Shown here: piece by piece, positions 10,313-19,266 of the stretch
Numbering within the stretch: position 1 is the first letter of the stretch
Layout: each line of letters starts with the position of its first letter
Source of the DNA: an uncultured Pelagibacteraceae bacterium
GTDB lineage: Bacteria > Pseudomonadota > Alphaproteobacteria > Pelagibacterales > Pelagibacteraceae
DNA: 64,000 bases
Direction of reading: 5' to 3'
Assembly (NCBI GenBank): GCA_902534465.1
Contig: CACAPU010000001.1
Span: forward strand, 62,001 to 126,000
Translations under genes and position numbers: made by a program
Notes under the pieces: model-generated
The model's input: the letters and a program-made list of their open reading frames with translations, nothing else
The model's database searches: none
What the model was told of the DNA's origin: nothing

Positions 10313-10346
10313 GAAAAAAGGGGAGATATTACCTCCCCTTTTTTTT
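10313..10346 (-). terminator. Intrinsic-terminator-like hairpin between SBP and permease genes
   Basis: GGGGAG(10320-10325)/CTCCCC(10333-10338) stem extended by A-run/T-run on both sides; minus-strand transcript reads ...ggggaggtaatatctccccuuuuuucuu. Confidence 0.8.
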
Positions 10347-10366
10347 TATATTTTTAAATATTAATG

Positions 10367-11671
10367 TTAAAGTTTTCCGTCTGCTTCAAATACTTCAACC
10401 CACTCTTCGATAATTTTATCTAGAGCGCCTTTAGCAGTTCCTTTTCCATTAACAACGTAATCATGAATAGCTTCCTGCATAGGTAACATTAACTCAACAA
10501 ATGTTGGTTCTTGCCAAAAATCTTTGACAATTCCCATTGAGTCCAAGAAACCTTGGGCATAAACTGTAGATGTAGGGAACGATGGTGAATTTAATACATC
10601 ATTATGACATGAATATCCGCCTAAATCCCACCATTTTTGCTGTACATCTGGTCTTGCAAACCATTTAATATATTCTAATGCAAGATCTTGTTTATCTGAA
10701 TATTTAACAACAGATATACCTTGTCCACCTAATGTTGCAGCAGCTACGTTTTGTTTTGGATTTGCAAAGAAACCACTAACTCTTCCGTCGCTATCTTCTT
10801 TAGAAACACCTGGCCAAAAAGCATACCAGTTCATTTGGAATGCTACTTGTCCTGATTTATATGCATCTAAGTTTGCTACCATATAAGCATCAGAGTGTCC
10901 TGGAGGAGCACAGTCCTCATATAATTTTCTATAGAACTCTACAGCTTCTACTGCTTGCGGAGAATTGAAATAACCTTCCATATCGTACGGTTTGTTTGGA
11001 TTTTCATACTCCATACCCCATGCATACATAGCAGCAGTTACACCCATTGTAATACCTTCAGATCCACGCTCTGTATTTATAGCAGCACCGTATCTTTTTT
11101 GACCATCAATTTCTCTTCCTTGGAAAAAAGTACACATGTCATATAGCTGATCCCAACTAGCAGGTACACCTAAATCATAACCATGTTTCTTTTTGAATTC
11201 AGATTTAAGCTCAGGTCTATCAAACCAGTCTTTTCTATAAGCCCATGCTAATGCATCTCCCATAGCTGGTAGTGCATAATAGTTTTCACTTCCTTTTGGC
11301 CATGTTGAATACGCATAAACTGTTGCAGGTGAGAAATCGTTCATTGAAATTCCTTCTTTATCAAAAAAGTCATTCAATTTTACGTAGTGTCCATACACTG
11401 CACCAGCACCGATCCATTGTGAGTCACCAATTAACAAGTCAAAAGTTTTACCTTTGTTGTTAAGTTCGTTCAACATACGATCAGCAAAATTAGGCCATGG
11501 TACGAATTCGAAGTTAACATCTATTCCTGTCTCTGCTGTAAACTCTTTTGTAAGTTCTTGTAGTGCATTAGCAGGGTCCCAAGCGGCCCATCCTAATGTT
11601 ATTGACTTAGCATTTGAATTTGCAGAAAAAGTAAATAGAGAAACAAACAATAAAATCATTATTTTTTTCAT
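10367..11671 (-). CDS. Carbohydrate ABC transporter substrate-binding protein
   Basis: Start trimmed to MKKIMILLFVSLFTFSANSNA signal peptide; SBP_bac_1-like, GWAAWDPANALQELTKEFTAETGIDVNFEFVPW. Confidence 0.88.
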   Translation of the reverse strand: MKKIMILLFVSLFTFSANSNAKSITLGWAAWDPANALQELTKEFTAETGIDVNFEFVPWPNFADRMLNELNNKGKTFDLLIGDSQWIGAGAVYGHYVKLNDFFDKEGISMNDFSPATVYAYSTWPKGSENYYALPAMGDALAWAYRKDWFDRPELKSEFKKKHGYDLGVPASWDQLYDMCTFFQGREIDGQKRYGAAINTERGSEGITMGVTAAMYAWGMEYENPNKPYDMEGYFNSPQAVEAVEFYRKLYEDCAPPGHSDAYMVANLDAYKSGQVAFQMNWYAFWPGVSKEDSDGRVSGFFANPKQNVAAATLGGQGISVVKYSDKQDLALEYIKWFARPDVQQKWWDLGGYSCHNDVLNSPSFPTSTVYAQGFLDSMGIVKDFWQEPTFVELMLPMQEAIHDYVVNGKGTAKGALDKIIEEWVEVFEADGKL

Positions 11672-11786
11672 TTTATCTCCTATTAATTTAATTATTCTTA
11701 ATAATAGTCTATCCAAGAAGACTTGTGCCTGCTAGTATTTTTTTTGTAAAAAATAGTTGGGTAAAAATTAAAGAGAAAGGGGAATT

Positions 11787-12842
11787 ATGAACAAAATAAA
11801 AGGTCCTGCAATTTTCCTAGCACAATTTGTAGGCGAAGATGCACCGTTTAATTCTTTAGATAATATTTGCAAATGGGCATCATCTCTTGGTTACAAAGGT
11901 ATACAAATTCCAAGTTGGGATGGTAGATTAATTGATTTAAAAAAAGCATCTGAAAGTAAAGATTATTGTGATGAGATTAAAGGAATTGCTAAATCACACA
12001 ATTTAGAAATTACAGAATTATCAACTCACCTACAAGGTCAACTTGTTGCAGTACATCCTGCTTATGACACTGCCTTTGATGGTTTTGCTGCACCTGAAGT
12101 AAGAGGAAATCCCAAAGCAAGACAAGAATGGGCTGTAAATCAATTAATGATGGCTGGAAAAGCATCAAACAGTCTAGGAATAGATAAACATGTAACTTTT
12201 TCAGGAGCACTTGCTTGGCCTTATGTTTACCCTTGGCCTCAGAGACCTGAAGGGTTAATTGAAAATGCATTTGATGAACTATCAAAAAGATGGAAGCCAA
12301 TTCTTGATCACTTTGATAATAATGGGGTTGATTTATGTTATGAAATACATCCAGGTGAAGATCTTCATGATGGTGTAACTTTTGAAATGTTCTTAGAAAG
12401 AGTTGGTAATCACAAAAGATGTAATATGCTTTTTGATCCAAGTCATTATGTTCTACAGCATCTGGATTATTTAGCTCATATTGACATTTATCATGAGAAG
12501 ATAAAAATGTTTCACGTTAAAGATGCTGAGTTAAATCCATCTGGGAAACAAGGAGTGTACGGTGGATTTCAATCATGGGTAAATAGAGCTGGTAGATTTA
12601 GATCGCTTGGTGATGGACAAGTTGATTTTAAATCTATATTTTCAAAATTAACTTCATATGATTATGATGGTTGGGCAGTTCTTGAATGGGAATGCTGCCT
12701 TAAACATCCAGAAGATGGAGCAAGAGAGGGAGCAGAATTTATTAAAAATCATATAATTAATACAACAGAAAAAGCTTTTGATGATTTTGCAGGTAGCGGA
12801 GCTGACCATGAAGCAAACAAAAAAATGCTAGGCATTAATTAA
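11787..12842 (+). CDS. Sugar phosphate isomerase/epimerase (AP-endonuclease-2-like TIM barrel)
   Basis: GVDLCYEIHPGEDLHDG, CNMLFDPSHYVLQ, MFHVKDAELNP, WAVLEWECCLKHPEDGAREGAEFI; SD-like aaagggg upstream. Confidence 0.85.
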   Translation: MNKIKGPAIFLAQFVGEDAPFNSLDNICKWASSLGYKGIQIPSWDGRLIDLKKASESKDYCDEIKGIAKSHNLEITELSTHLQGQLVAVHPAYDTAFDGFAAPEVRGNPKARQEWAVNQLMMAGKASNSLGIDKHVTFSGALAWPYVYPWPQRPEGLIENAFDELSKRWKPILDHFDNNGVDLCYEIHPGEDLHDGVTFEMFLERVGNHKRCNMLFDPSHYVLQHLDYLAHIDIYHEKIKMFHVKDAELNPSGKQGVYGGFQSWVNRAGRFRSLGDGQVDFKSIFSKLTSYDYDGWAVLEWECCLKHPEDGAREGAEFIKNHIINTTEKAFDDFAGSGADHEANKKMLGIN

Positions 12843-13996
12843 TGAATAGAAAAATACGCATCGGTATGGTTGGTGGTGGTAAAGATGCTTTTATTGGAAG
12901 TGTCCACAGAATAGCTTTAAGACTTGATGGGTATTATGAATTAGTTGCTGGATCATTTTCATCTGACTTTGAAAATTCAAAAGAAACTGGAAAAATTCTT
13001 GGTCTAGAAAATGATAGGATCTATAAAACCTATCAAGAGATGGCTGAAAAAGAGTCAACTAGAGCAGATGGTGTTGATGTAGTTTCAATAGTAACTCCAA
13101 ATCATTTACATGTGCCTATTGCAAAAATTTTTGCAGAAAATGGGATACATATTATTTGCGATAAGCCAATTGGTATGTCTAGTAAGGAAGCAATAGATCT
13201 TAAAAAGGTAATTGAAAGCAAAAAATTAATATTTGCTTTGACACATAATTACACTGGATATCCTATGGTTCGACATGCAAGATCTTTGGTTCAAAAAGGG
13301 GACTTGGGTTCTTTAAGAGTTATTCAAGCTGAATATCCACAAGATTGGTTAACAACAAAAGCAGAGGATAGTGGATTAAAGCAAGCCGAATGGAGAACTG
13401 ATCCCAATAGATCTGGCGCTGGTGGTTGTATAGGAGATATTGGAACACATGCTTATAATTTGATTAGGTTTATAACTGGATTGGAGGTAGATGAAATTTC
13501 AGCTGATATTCATACATTTGTTGAAGGGAGAAAAGTAGATGATAATGCCCAAATAATGCTAAGATTTAAAGGGGGTGCAAAAGGATCAATATGGTCAAGC
13601 CAAGTAGCAGTTGGAAATGAAAATAATCTTAAAATTAGAATATATGGAGAAAATGCTGGAATTGAGTGGAGACAAGAAGACCCAAATTACTTGAGTTATA
13701 CTAAATTTGGTAGCCCTGCTCAAAACATTACAAGAGGAAGCAATATTACTAGTGATGAAGCTAAAAATGTAACAAGAATTCCCCAAGGTCATCCAGAAGG
13801 TTATTTAGAAGGTTTTGCTAATATTTATAGTGATGTTTACAAAGAGCTATCAGCTAATATTGATAGACAAGAATATGATAAGTCAAATAATTGTTATCCT
13901 ACAATTGATGATGGAATTGATGGAATGAAGTTTATAGAAAACGTTATTAAGTCAAGTAAGAACAATAGTAAATGGATCGAATTTAATTCTAATTAA
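12842..13996 (+). CDS. Gfo/Idh/MocA-family NAD(P)-dependent dehydrogenase
   Basis: IGMVGGGKDAFIGSVHR, VVSIVTPNHLHVPIAK, GIHIICDKPIGMSSKEA; TAATG coupling to isomerase. Confidence 0.9.
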   Translation: MNRKIRIGMVGGGKDAFIGSVHRIALRLDGYYELVAGSFSSDFENSKETGKILGLENDRIYKTYQEMAEKESTRADGVDVVSIVTPNHLHVPIAKIFAENGIHIICDKPIGMSSKEAIDLKKVIESKKLIFALTHNYTGYPMVRHARSLVQKGDLGSLRVIQAEYPQDWLTTKAEDSGLKQAEWRTDPNRSGAGGCIGDIGTHAYNLIRFITGLEVDEISADIHTFVEGRKVDDNAQIMLRFKGGAKGSIWSSQVAVGNENNLKIRIYGENAGIEWRQEDPNYLSYTKFGSPAQNITRGSNITSDEAKNVTRIPQGHPEGYLEGFANIYSDVYKELSANIDRQEYDKSNNCYPTIDDGIDGMKFIENVIKSSKNNSKWIEFNSN

Positions 13997-14086
13997 ATTT
14001 TGTTGATAAATATAATTAATAAAACCCATTTTGATATTTATTTTTTTTTATAATTTGAAATCAATTTTTTAGAATGATAAATTATG

Positions 14087-14130
14087 TTTACCATATCTCA
14101 TGGTAAAAAAGAGACCGATATCGCATCGGT
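14087..14130 (+). promoter_or_regulatory. Two tandem hairpins in putative 5' leader
   Basis: TTTACCAT-ATCTC-ATGGTAAA (14087-14107) and ACCGAT-ATCGC-ATCGGT (14114-14130), both with ATCNC pentaloops. Confidence 0.6.
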
Positions 14131-14167
14131 TAAAAGCGAGTTTTGGAAAAACAAACAAGGAGAGTGT

Positions 14168-14359
14168 ATGAAAAGAATGCACAGAGTATTAAGTTCGTTT
14201 AGCCGAGGCTCAAAGAACGCTAGGCTAAATCAACTTATGTTTCGAAACTTGAAAACTGTAGAAACTAATGCAAATGGCACAAGTGGATACGTAATCAAAT
14301 CTGGAAAAAATTCAGGAGAAACATTAGGTCACTTAAAGAAAGAGGCTAAAAAGTTTTAG
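14168..14359 (+). CDS. 63-aa basic small protein of unknown function
   Basis: ATG at 14168 preceded by strong Shine-Dalgarno AAGGAGAG; MKRMHRVLSSFSRGSKNARLNQLMFRNLKTVETNANGTSGYVIKSGKNSGETLGHLKKEAKKF; ORF track start at 14084 judged too early. Confidence 0.6.
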   Translation: MKRMHRVLSSFSRGSKNARLNQLMFRNLKTVETNANGTSGYVIKSGKNSGETLGHLKKEAKKF

Positions 14360-14372
14360 CTTAAAGAATGAG

Positions 14373-14409
14373 ATATGGGGCAATCATATTTATATGCCCC
14401 ATATTTTTT
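14373..14409 (+). terminator. Strong intrinsic terminator
   Basis: ATATGGGGCA (14373-14382) / TGCCCCATAT (14395-14404), followed by T-run. Confidence 0.88.
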
Positions 14410-14414
14410 CCTTC

Positions 14415-14816
14415 CTATTTTACTGGTGTCATAATTTTTTGACCTTCAACTCCCATCGCAACAACAATCGCTTTAACAGGAACGTCTCCAATATTTTTTG
14501 ATTCATGGACTACACCCACATCTTCTACGAATGCATCTCCAGCTTTATAGATATAGCTTTTGCCTCCTTGGGTAAGCTCAATCTCTCCTTGCTGAATCAT
14601 TATTAATACCGGAAAAGAGTGGGTATGAGGAACGACCGGACCTCCTACAGGAACATTAAACTCAAAAGCAGTTATCTTTGCTTTGCCTGAAGGATATACT
14701 ATATCGTTACCCATTCCAGTTTGACTTGTAGATATAATTCTCTTTACATGTCCATCAGCTAAAACTGAATTTTTTATAACAAATATTGCAAAGAGAGTGA
14801 TTATTATTTTTTTCAT
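14415..14816 (-). CDS. Exported cupin-domain protein
   Basis: Signal peptide plus PVVPHTHSFPVLIMIQQGEIEL...YKAGDAFVEDVGVVHESKN. Confidence 0.82.
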   Translation of the reverse strand: MKKIIITLFAIFVIKNSVLADGHVKRIISTSQTGMGNDIVYPSGKAKITAFEFNVPVGGPVVPHTHSFPVLIMIQQGEIELTQGGKSYIYKAGDAFVEDVGVVHESKNIGDVPVKAIVVAMGVEGQKIMTPVK

Positions 14817-14891
14817 ATATTACCTTTCTGATTATGAGATAATAGAACACAAATGTTTTTTTATACGATATGACAAAAAGGTTTTTAGAAA

Positions 14892-15458
14892 TTATTTATT
14901 CCAAGAAACTTTAAACATTACTTCATTTCTTCTCATCATAGGTAACGTAAAGGGACCATTATATGTCGCTCTTATTGCAGGTCCGTTAATATTTATATTA
15001 TCTTCAAGAAGCTTTTGATTAAGAATATCTCTGTGTTTTAAAAAATTATTTTCAGATGCTCTACCAGAATATTGAATAACTGCAAAATGACCCTCTTCAA
15101 TTGTTGAAATTTTTATTTCTGGATTATTTGGAAGAGGAGCATTATCTTTTGTAAATTTAGATGGTAAATAGAATCGCATATAATACCCTTCATCTTTTTC
15201 TCCTTGGGTTACTGGAACTGTCATTTTAATTTCTTCAGATTTATTGTTTTGTCCTGAGATATATTTAAAGAGTTTTCTAAAACTGTTATCATCATTTTTA
15301 TTAATAACTTCTACAACCAACCTATCTTTATAGTGTCTTATCTCATAAGTATCAGTTGAATGAACTATATTATAAGTAGCTTCTTCATATGCCATTGATG
15401 AAGAATATTGGAAATTAAAAGATAAAAAAATTAAAAAAAATATAATTATTTTTCTCAT
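14892..15458 (-). CDS. SOUL heme-binding family protein, exported
   Basis: EEATYNIVHSTDTYEIRHYKDRLVVEV...KIKMTVPVTQ...FYLPSKFTKDNAPLPNNPEIKI. Confidence 0.85.
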   Translation of the reverse strand: MRKIIIFFLIFLSFNFQYSSSMAYEEATYNIVHSTDTYEIRHYKDRLVVEVINKNDDNSFRKLFKYISGQNNKSEEIKMTVPVTQGEKDEGYYMRFYLPSKFTKDNAPLPNNPEIKISTIEEGHFAVIQYSGRASENNFLKHRDILNQKLLEDNININGPAIRATYNGPFTLPMMRRNEVMFKVSWNK

Positions 15459-15463
15459 ATTAC

Positions 15464-16612
15464 TTACAAGTAATTTTCATTCATGAATAAGTTAATTCTT
15501 TTCATGCCTTCAACAATATCATCAGTACTTCTAGCGTAAGAAAATCTTATGGTGGAATTACCTCTTTTTTGATCAAAATCTAATCCAGGAGTTATGGCAA
15601 CTCCAGCTTTATCTAACACTTCCTTACAGAAATTAAGGCTATCATTGGAATATTTAGAAATATCTACATAAATATAAAATGCACCATCAGGAGGAGAAAA
15701 TTTTCCTAATCCAGCTTTAGGTAATTCTTCTAAAAGTATTTCTCTATTTTTTTTATAAACATTTACATTTTCATTTAATTCAATATTCGCGTCCATTGCT
15801 GATAACGCTGTTAATTGGCTTACATGTGGTGGACATATAAATAAATTTTGTGATAATCTTTCTACTTGTCTTACATGATCTTCTGGAACAATCATCCAAC
15901 CTATTCGCCAACCTGTCATTGAAAAATATTTAGAAAAAGAATTTATAACATAACATTTATTTGTTATTTCTAGCGCTGTTGTGGGATTATTTTCATATTG
16001 AATACCGTGGTATATTTCATCGCTTATAAAGCTTACATTATTTTCGTGTGCAGTGTTTATTAAATTTTTTAGAGTTTCCTTATCAACCATCGATCCAGTA
16101 GGATTTGCAGGAGATGCAACAAGAATACCATTTAAATTATTTTTTTTTATATCTTCAGGTACTGGCTGAAATTTATTTTGTATTTCAGTTTGAATATCTA
16201 CTGGAATTAAATCTTGAGATTTTAAAATTTGTCGGTAGCTAGGATAGCCAGGTGCTGCTATACCCACTCTATCACCAATATTAAACAAAGATGTAAAAGA
16301 TAAAATAAAAGCTCCAGATGAACCTACGGTTATTACAACTCTATTTGGATTTAAATCAATGTTGTACCAAACTCCGTATAACTTAGAAATACGTTCTCTC
16401 AAAGCAGGAAGTCCAAGAGTAACCGTATAACCTAAGTTATTATTAGATATTTCTTTAGTGATAAATTTTTTTGCTAATTTTGGAGCTGGGGTACCTGGCT
16501 GCCCTACTTCCATATGTATAATATGTTTGCCATTTTTTTCAGCTATTCTAGCAGACTCCATTACATCCATTACAATAAACGGATCAACATTGCTTCTTTT
16601 TGAATTTTTCAT
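15464..16612 (-). CDS. Pyridoxal-phosphate aminotransferase class I/II
   Basis: VASPANPTGS, SDEIYHGIQYE, SFSKYFSMTGWRIGWM PLP-lysine motif. Confidence 0.92.
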   Translation of the reverse strand: MKNSKRSNVDPFIVMDVMESARIAEKNGKHIIHMEVGQPGTPAPKLAKKFITKEISNNNLGYTVTLGLPALRERISKLYGVWYNIDLNPNRVVITVGSSGAFILSFTSLFNIGDRVGIAAPGYPSYRQILKSQDLIPVDIQTEIQNKFQPVPEDIKKNNLNGILVASPANPTGSMVDKETLKNLINTAHENNVSFISDEIYHGIQYENNPTTALEITNKCYVINSFSKYFSMTGWRIGWMIVPEDHVRQVERLSQNLFICPPHVSQLTALSAMDANIELNENVNVYKKNREILLEELPKAGLGKFSPPDGAFYIYVDISKYSNDSLNFCKEVLDKAGVAITPGLDFDQKRGNSTIRFSYARSTDDIVEGMKRINLFMNENYL

Positions 16613-16635
16613 TTTTAATTTGATTTTAAAAAAAT

Positions 16636-16827
16636 TTATAAATTAATTTTAAAAGTTCTTGCAGATTTTTCTTCAGAAATTTTAAGAATTTTGAATTTAG
16701 ATGTTTTCTCTAATTTTTTACCTTTGTTTGTCACAAATGATTTCATTTTTTTTACTTCTCCCTCAGGCATCTTTCTTGTGTACTTAAGTGTATGTTTTTT
16801 CGAGCCTATAACAAAGATTGTTTTCAT
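16636..16827 (-). CDS. Small Lys-rich hypothetical protein (63 aa)
   Basis: Fills space between same-strand genes; no recognised family. Confidence 0.45.
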   Translation of the reverse strand: MKTIFVIGSKKHTLKYTRKMPEGEVKKMKSFVTNKGKKLEKTSKFKILKISEEKSARTFKINL

Positions 16828-16839
16828 AATTTCTATATA

Positions 16840-17388
16840 TTATAAAGTATCGATTGATCCAATAATATTCAAGTTTTTATCTGTCACAACAATTTCACCA
16901 GAAGATGTTCCAATATTTAAAATTGCCCCAATAACTACGTAGTGCGTAACAAATACAATATTATTTTTACTATCTATGTTGTCTATAAATTCATAAAAAT
17001 TTTTTATCTGTTTATCCTCATTAGCTGCAAATCTTATATCGTAGAATGAATTTAAAGCATCAAATGTCTCAAATTCATCAAAAGCATATTTTGCAGTATC
17101 TTTACATCTGCACCACTCACTAGAATAAATATTATCAATTTTAATCTCATTTTTTTTAAAAATTAATCCAATTTTTTTTGATTGCTGAATTCCTATTTCA
17201 TTTAAATTTCTTTGGGTAGAACAGTTTTGTAATTCAAAATTTTCTGGATCACCATTACCTGGGGCAAGTGCATGCCTTATAAATATAAGTTTGTCTCCCT
17301 CTTTTAAAGATTCAATAACTTTGTCATTGGCAAATGAATAATTTAATTGAAACAATAAAACTGAAAAAATTAAAATTAATTTTTTCAT
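16840..17388 (-). CDS. Exported histidine phosphatase superfamily protein
   Basis: LIFIRHALAPGNGDPENF, SSEWCRCKDTAKYAF, VFVTHYVVIGAI. Confidence 0.85.
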   Translation of the reverse strand: MKKLILIFSVLLFQLNYSFANDKVIESLKEGDKLIFIRHALAPGNGDPENFELQNCSTQRNLNEIGIQQSKKIGLIFKKNEIKIDNIYSSEWCRCKDTAKYAFDEFETFDALNSFYDIRFAANEDKQIKNFYEFIDNIDSKNNIVFVTHYVVIGAILNIGTSSGEIVVTDKNLNIIGSIDTL

Positions 17389-17389
17389 C

Positions 17390-17935
17390 TTAAACAGATT
17401 GATCTTTAATTAGTTCCTTTATTTGAGGTATCATTATTTTTGGAGACCTCATTGATGGATAAATTTTTTTTACTCTTTCGTAGCTGCTTAAAGCTTTTTC
17501 ATAGTTTTTTAATTTCATTTGCACCAAGCCTTGACCTGACAAAGCTCCAAAATGTCTTTTTTCTAATTTTAAAACTTCATCAATATCGTCTTGTGACCTT
17601 TGATACTTACCCATCAAATAAAGAACTGTAGCTCGTTTATTCCACGCTTCAGCCCATTTTGGATCAAGTTCAATAACAGTTGTAAATATATCTTCAGCTT
17701 TTTGATATTCTTGACTGTTCATAAATGATGTTCCTCTTGATAATAAAGTGGTTAAGTTTTGATCTTTCGGATGAGTTGTCCAAATACCCCAAATTTTCAT
17801 TTCAGTTTCCATTGCTGAGATTTCGCCATCTTCTAAAAGTTTTTCAAAAAGTTTATCTAATTGATTATTATCTGCTGAAAAGGCTGGATTAAAAAATAAA
17901 GTAAAGACTATTAAGCTTTTTAAAATAATTTTCAT
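17390..17935 (-). CDS. Exported TPR-repeat protein
   Basis: EYQKAEDIFTTVIELDPKWAEAWNKRATVLYLMGKYQRSQDDIDEVLKLEKRHFGAL repeats. Confidence 0.85.
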   Translation of the reverse strand: MKIILKSLIVFTLFFNPAFSADNNQLDKLFEKLLEDGEISAMETEMKIWGIWTTHPKDQNLTTLLSRGTSFMNSQEYQKAEDIFTTVIELDPKWAEAWNKRATVLYLMGKYQRSQDDIDEVLKLEKRHFGALSGQGLVQMKLKNYEKALSSYERVKKIYPSMRSPKIMIPQIKELIKDQSV

Positions 17936-17941
17936 TAATTC

Positions 17942-19261
17942 TTATTTTCCCCCAACAATCATACCTTCAACATGCATTGTTGGAGAATTTGTAGAATAAT
18001 TAAATTCCAGATCGTCAGCTAGAGTTATATTTTGAAAAATATTATTTAAATTTCCAGCGATTGTTATTTCACTTACCGGATATGAGAATTCACCATTTTC
18101 AATCATTATACCACTTGCACCTACGGAATAATCTCCATTAATAATATTTGTGCCGTGACCGATAGTTTCTTTTATGTAAAGAAGTTTTTTTTCTGATTTT
18201 ATCAACTCACTAAAAGTTTTAGATCCGTTTTCAAAATACAGATTTGTTGTACCGCTTGCTCTACCATTAGACTTTCTGTTTATTTTTTTTCCATTGTAAG
18301 TGTCAATCAAATAATCTTGAAGTATTCCATTTTTAATTAAATCTAAATTAATTATACCTATACCTTCACTGTCAAAATAACGTGATCCATTAGCTTTTTT
18401 GATATCACCACGATCATTAATATTTATTTCAGTGTTGAATACTTTGTGGTTTAATTTGTCCTTTAAAAAAGTAGTGCCTTTTGCTATGGCACTTGATGAA
18501 ATGGCGCTAGCAAAGATTGAAAGAAAGTTTTTTGATATTCTTTTGTCAAATATAAGGCTAATTTTTTCACTTTTAATCTTTTTTGGATTTAATTTTTTCA
18601 CAGCATGATCCGCTGCGATAGATCCAAGCTCTTTTGGTTTTAAAATGTCATTATAAAATCTTTTACTAGTATATTCATAATCTCTTTCCATACTTCCATT
18701 GTTTTTAGAAACAACTTCACAATAAGCTGTAAATTGAGAAGTTTTATATCCATCAGCAAATCCATTTGAATTAGCTAATAAAAAATTTGATTTATTTTCC
18801 CCAAATCCTGAACCATTGGTATTTACAATTTTATTATTCGAAAAAGCCTCATCTTCTGCCTCTTTTATATAATTAATTTTATCTTCATTACTCAAATGAG
18901 TTTCATCGTATAAATCTAAATCTTTCAAACCGCTAAAATGAAGATCTTTATCTGGCAGTGAATTATATTCATCTTCGGGCGTTATCTTCATTGTTTCAAT
19001 ACATCTATCAACTAATTCATTTAAGTTACTCTCTTTAAGGTTTGATGATGCAATTGAGGACTTTTTTTTTCCTAAATATGTAGTAAGGACAACTCCAAGA
19101 TTTTCTGATCTTTCAGAACCATCTAATTTTTTATTCCTAACATTAATATTTTCAGATACAGAACTCTGTACCAAAATACTTGCATCAGTTGAGCCAAGTT
19201 TTTTTGATTTGCTAAGACAAATATCAGCAATTTTTTTTAGATAATCTTGATCTTTAATCAT
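17942..19261 (-). CDS. pmbA: PmbA/TldE metalloprotease-like protein
   Basis: TldD/PmbA family architecture; GHGTNIINGDYSVGASGIMIENGEFSYPVSEITIAGNLNNIF. Confidence 0.88.
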   Translation of the reverse strand: MIKDQDYLKKIADICLSKSKKLGSTDASILVQSSVSENINVRNKKLDGSERSENLGVVLTTYLGKKKSSIASSNLKESNLNELVDRCIETMKITPEDEYNSLPDKDLHFSGLKDLDLYDETHLSNEDKINYIKEAEDEAFSNNKIVNTNGSGFGENKSNFLLANSNGFADGYKTSQFTAYCEVVSKNNGSMERDYEYTSKRFYNDILKPKELGSIAADHAVKKLNPKKIKSEKISLIFDKRISKNFLSIFASAISSSAIAKGTTFLKDKLNHKVFNTEININDRGDIKKANGSRYFDSEGIGIINLDLIKNGILQDYLIDTYNGKKINRKSNGRASGTTNLYFENGSKTFSELIKSEKKLLYIKETIGHGTNIINGDYSVGASGIMIENGEFSYPVSEITIAGNLNNIFQNITLADDLEFNYSTNSPTMHVEGMIVGGK

Positions 19262-19266
19262 TGAGA

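Noticed and set aside
14084-14167. N-terminal extension MFTISHGKKETDIASVKSEFWKNKQGEC of the 14084..14359 ORF
   Set aside because: The region is dominated by two perfect hairpins and an SD sequence placed for ATG 14168, so it is better read as an untranslated leader
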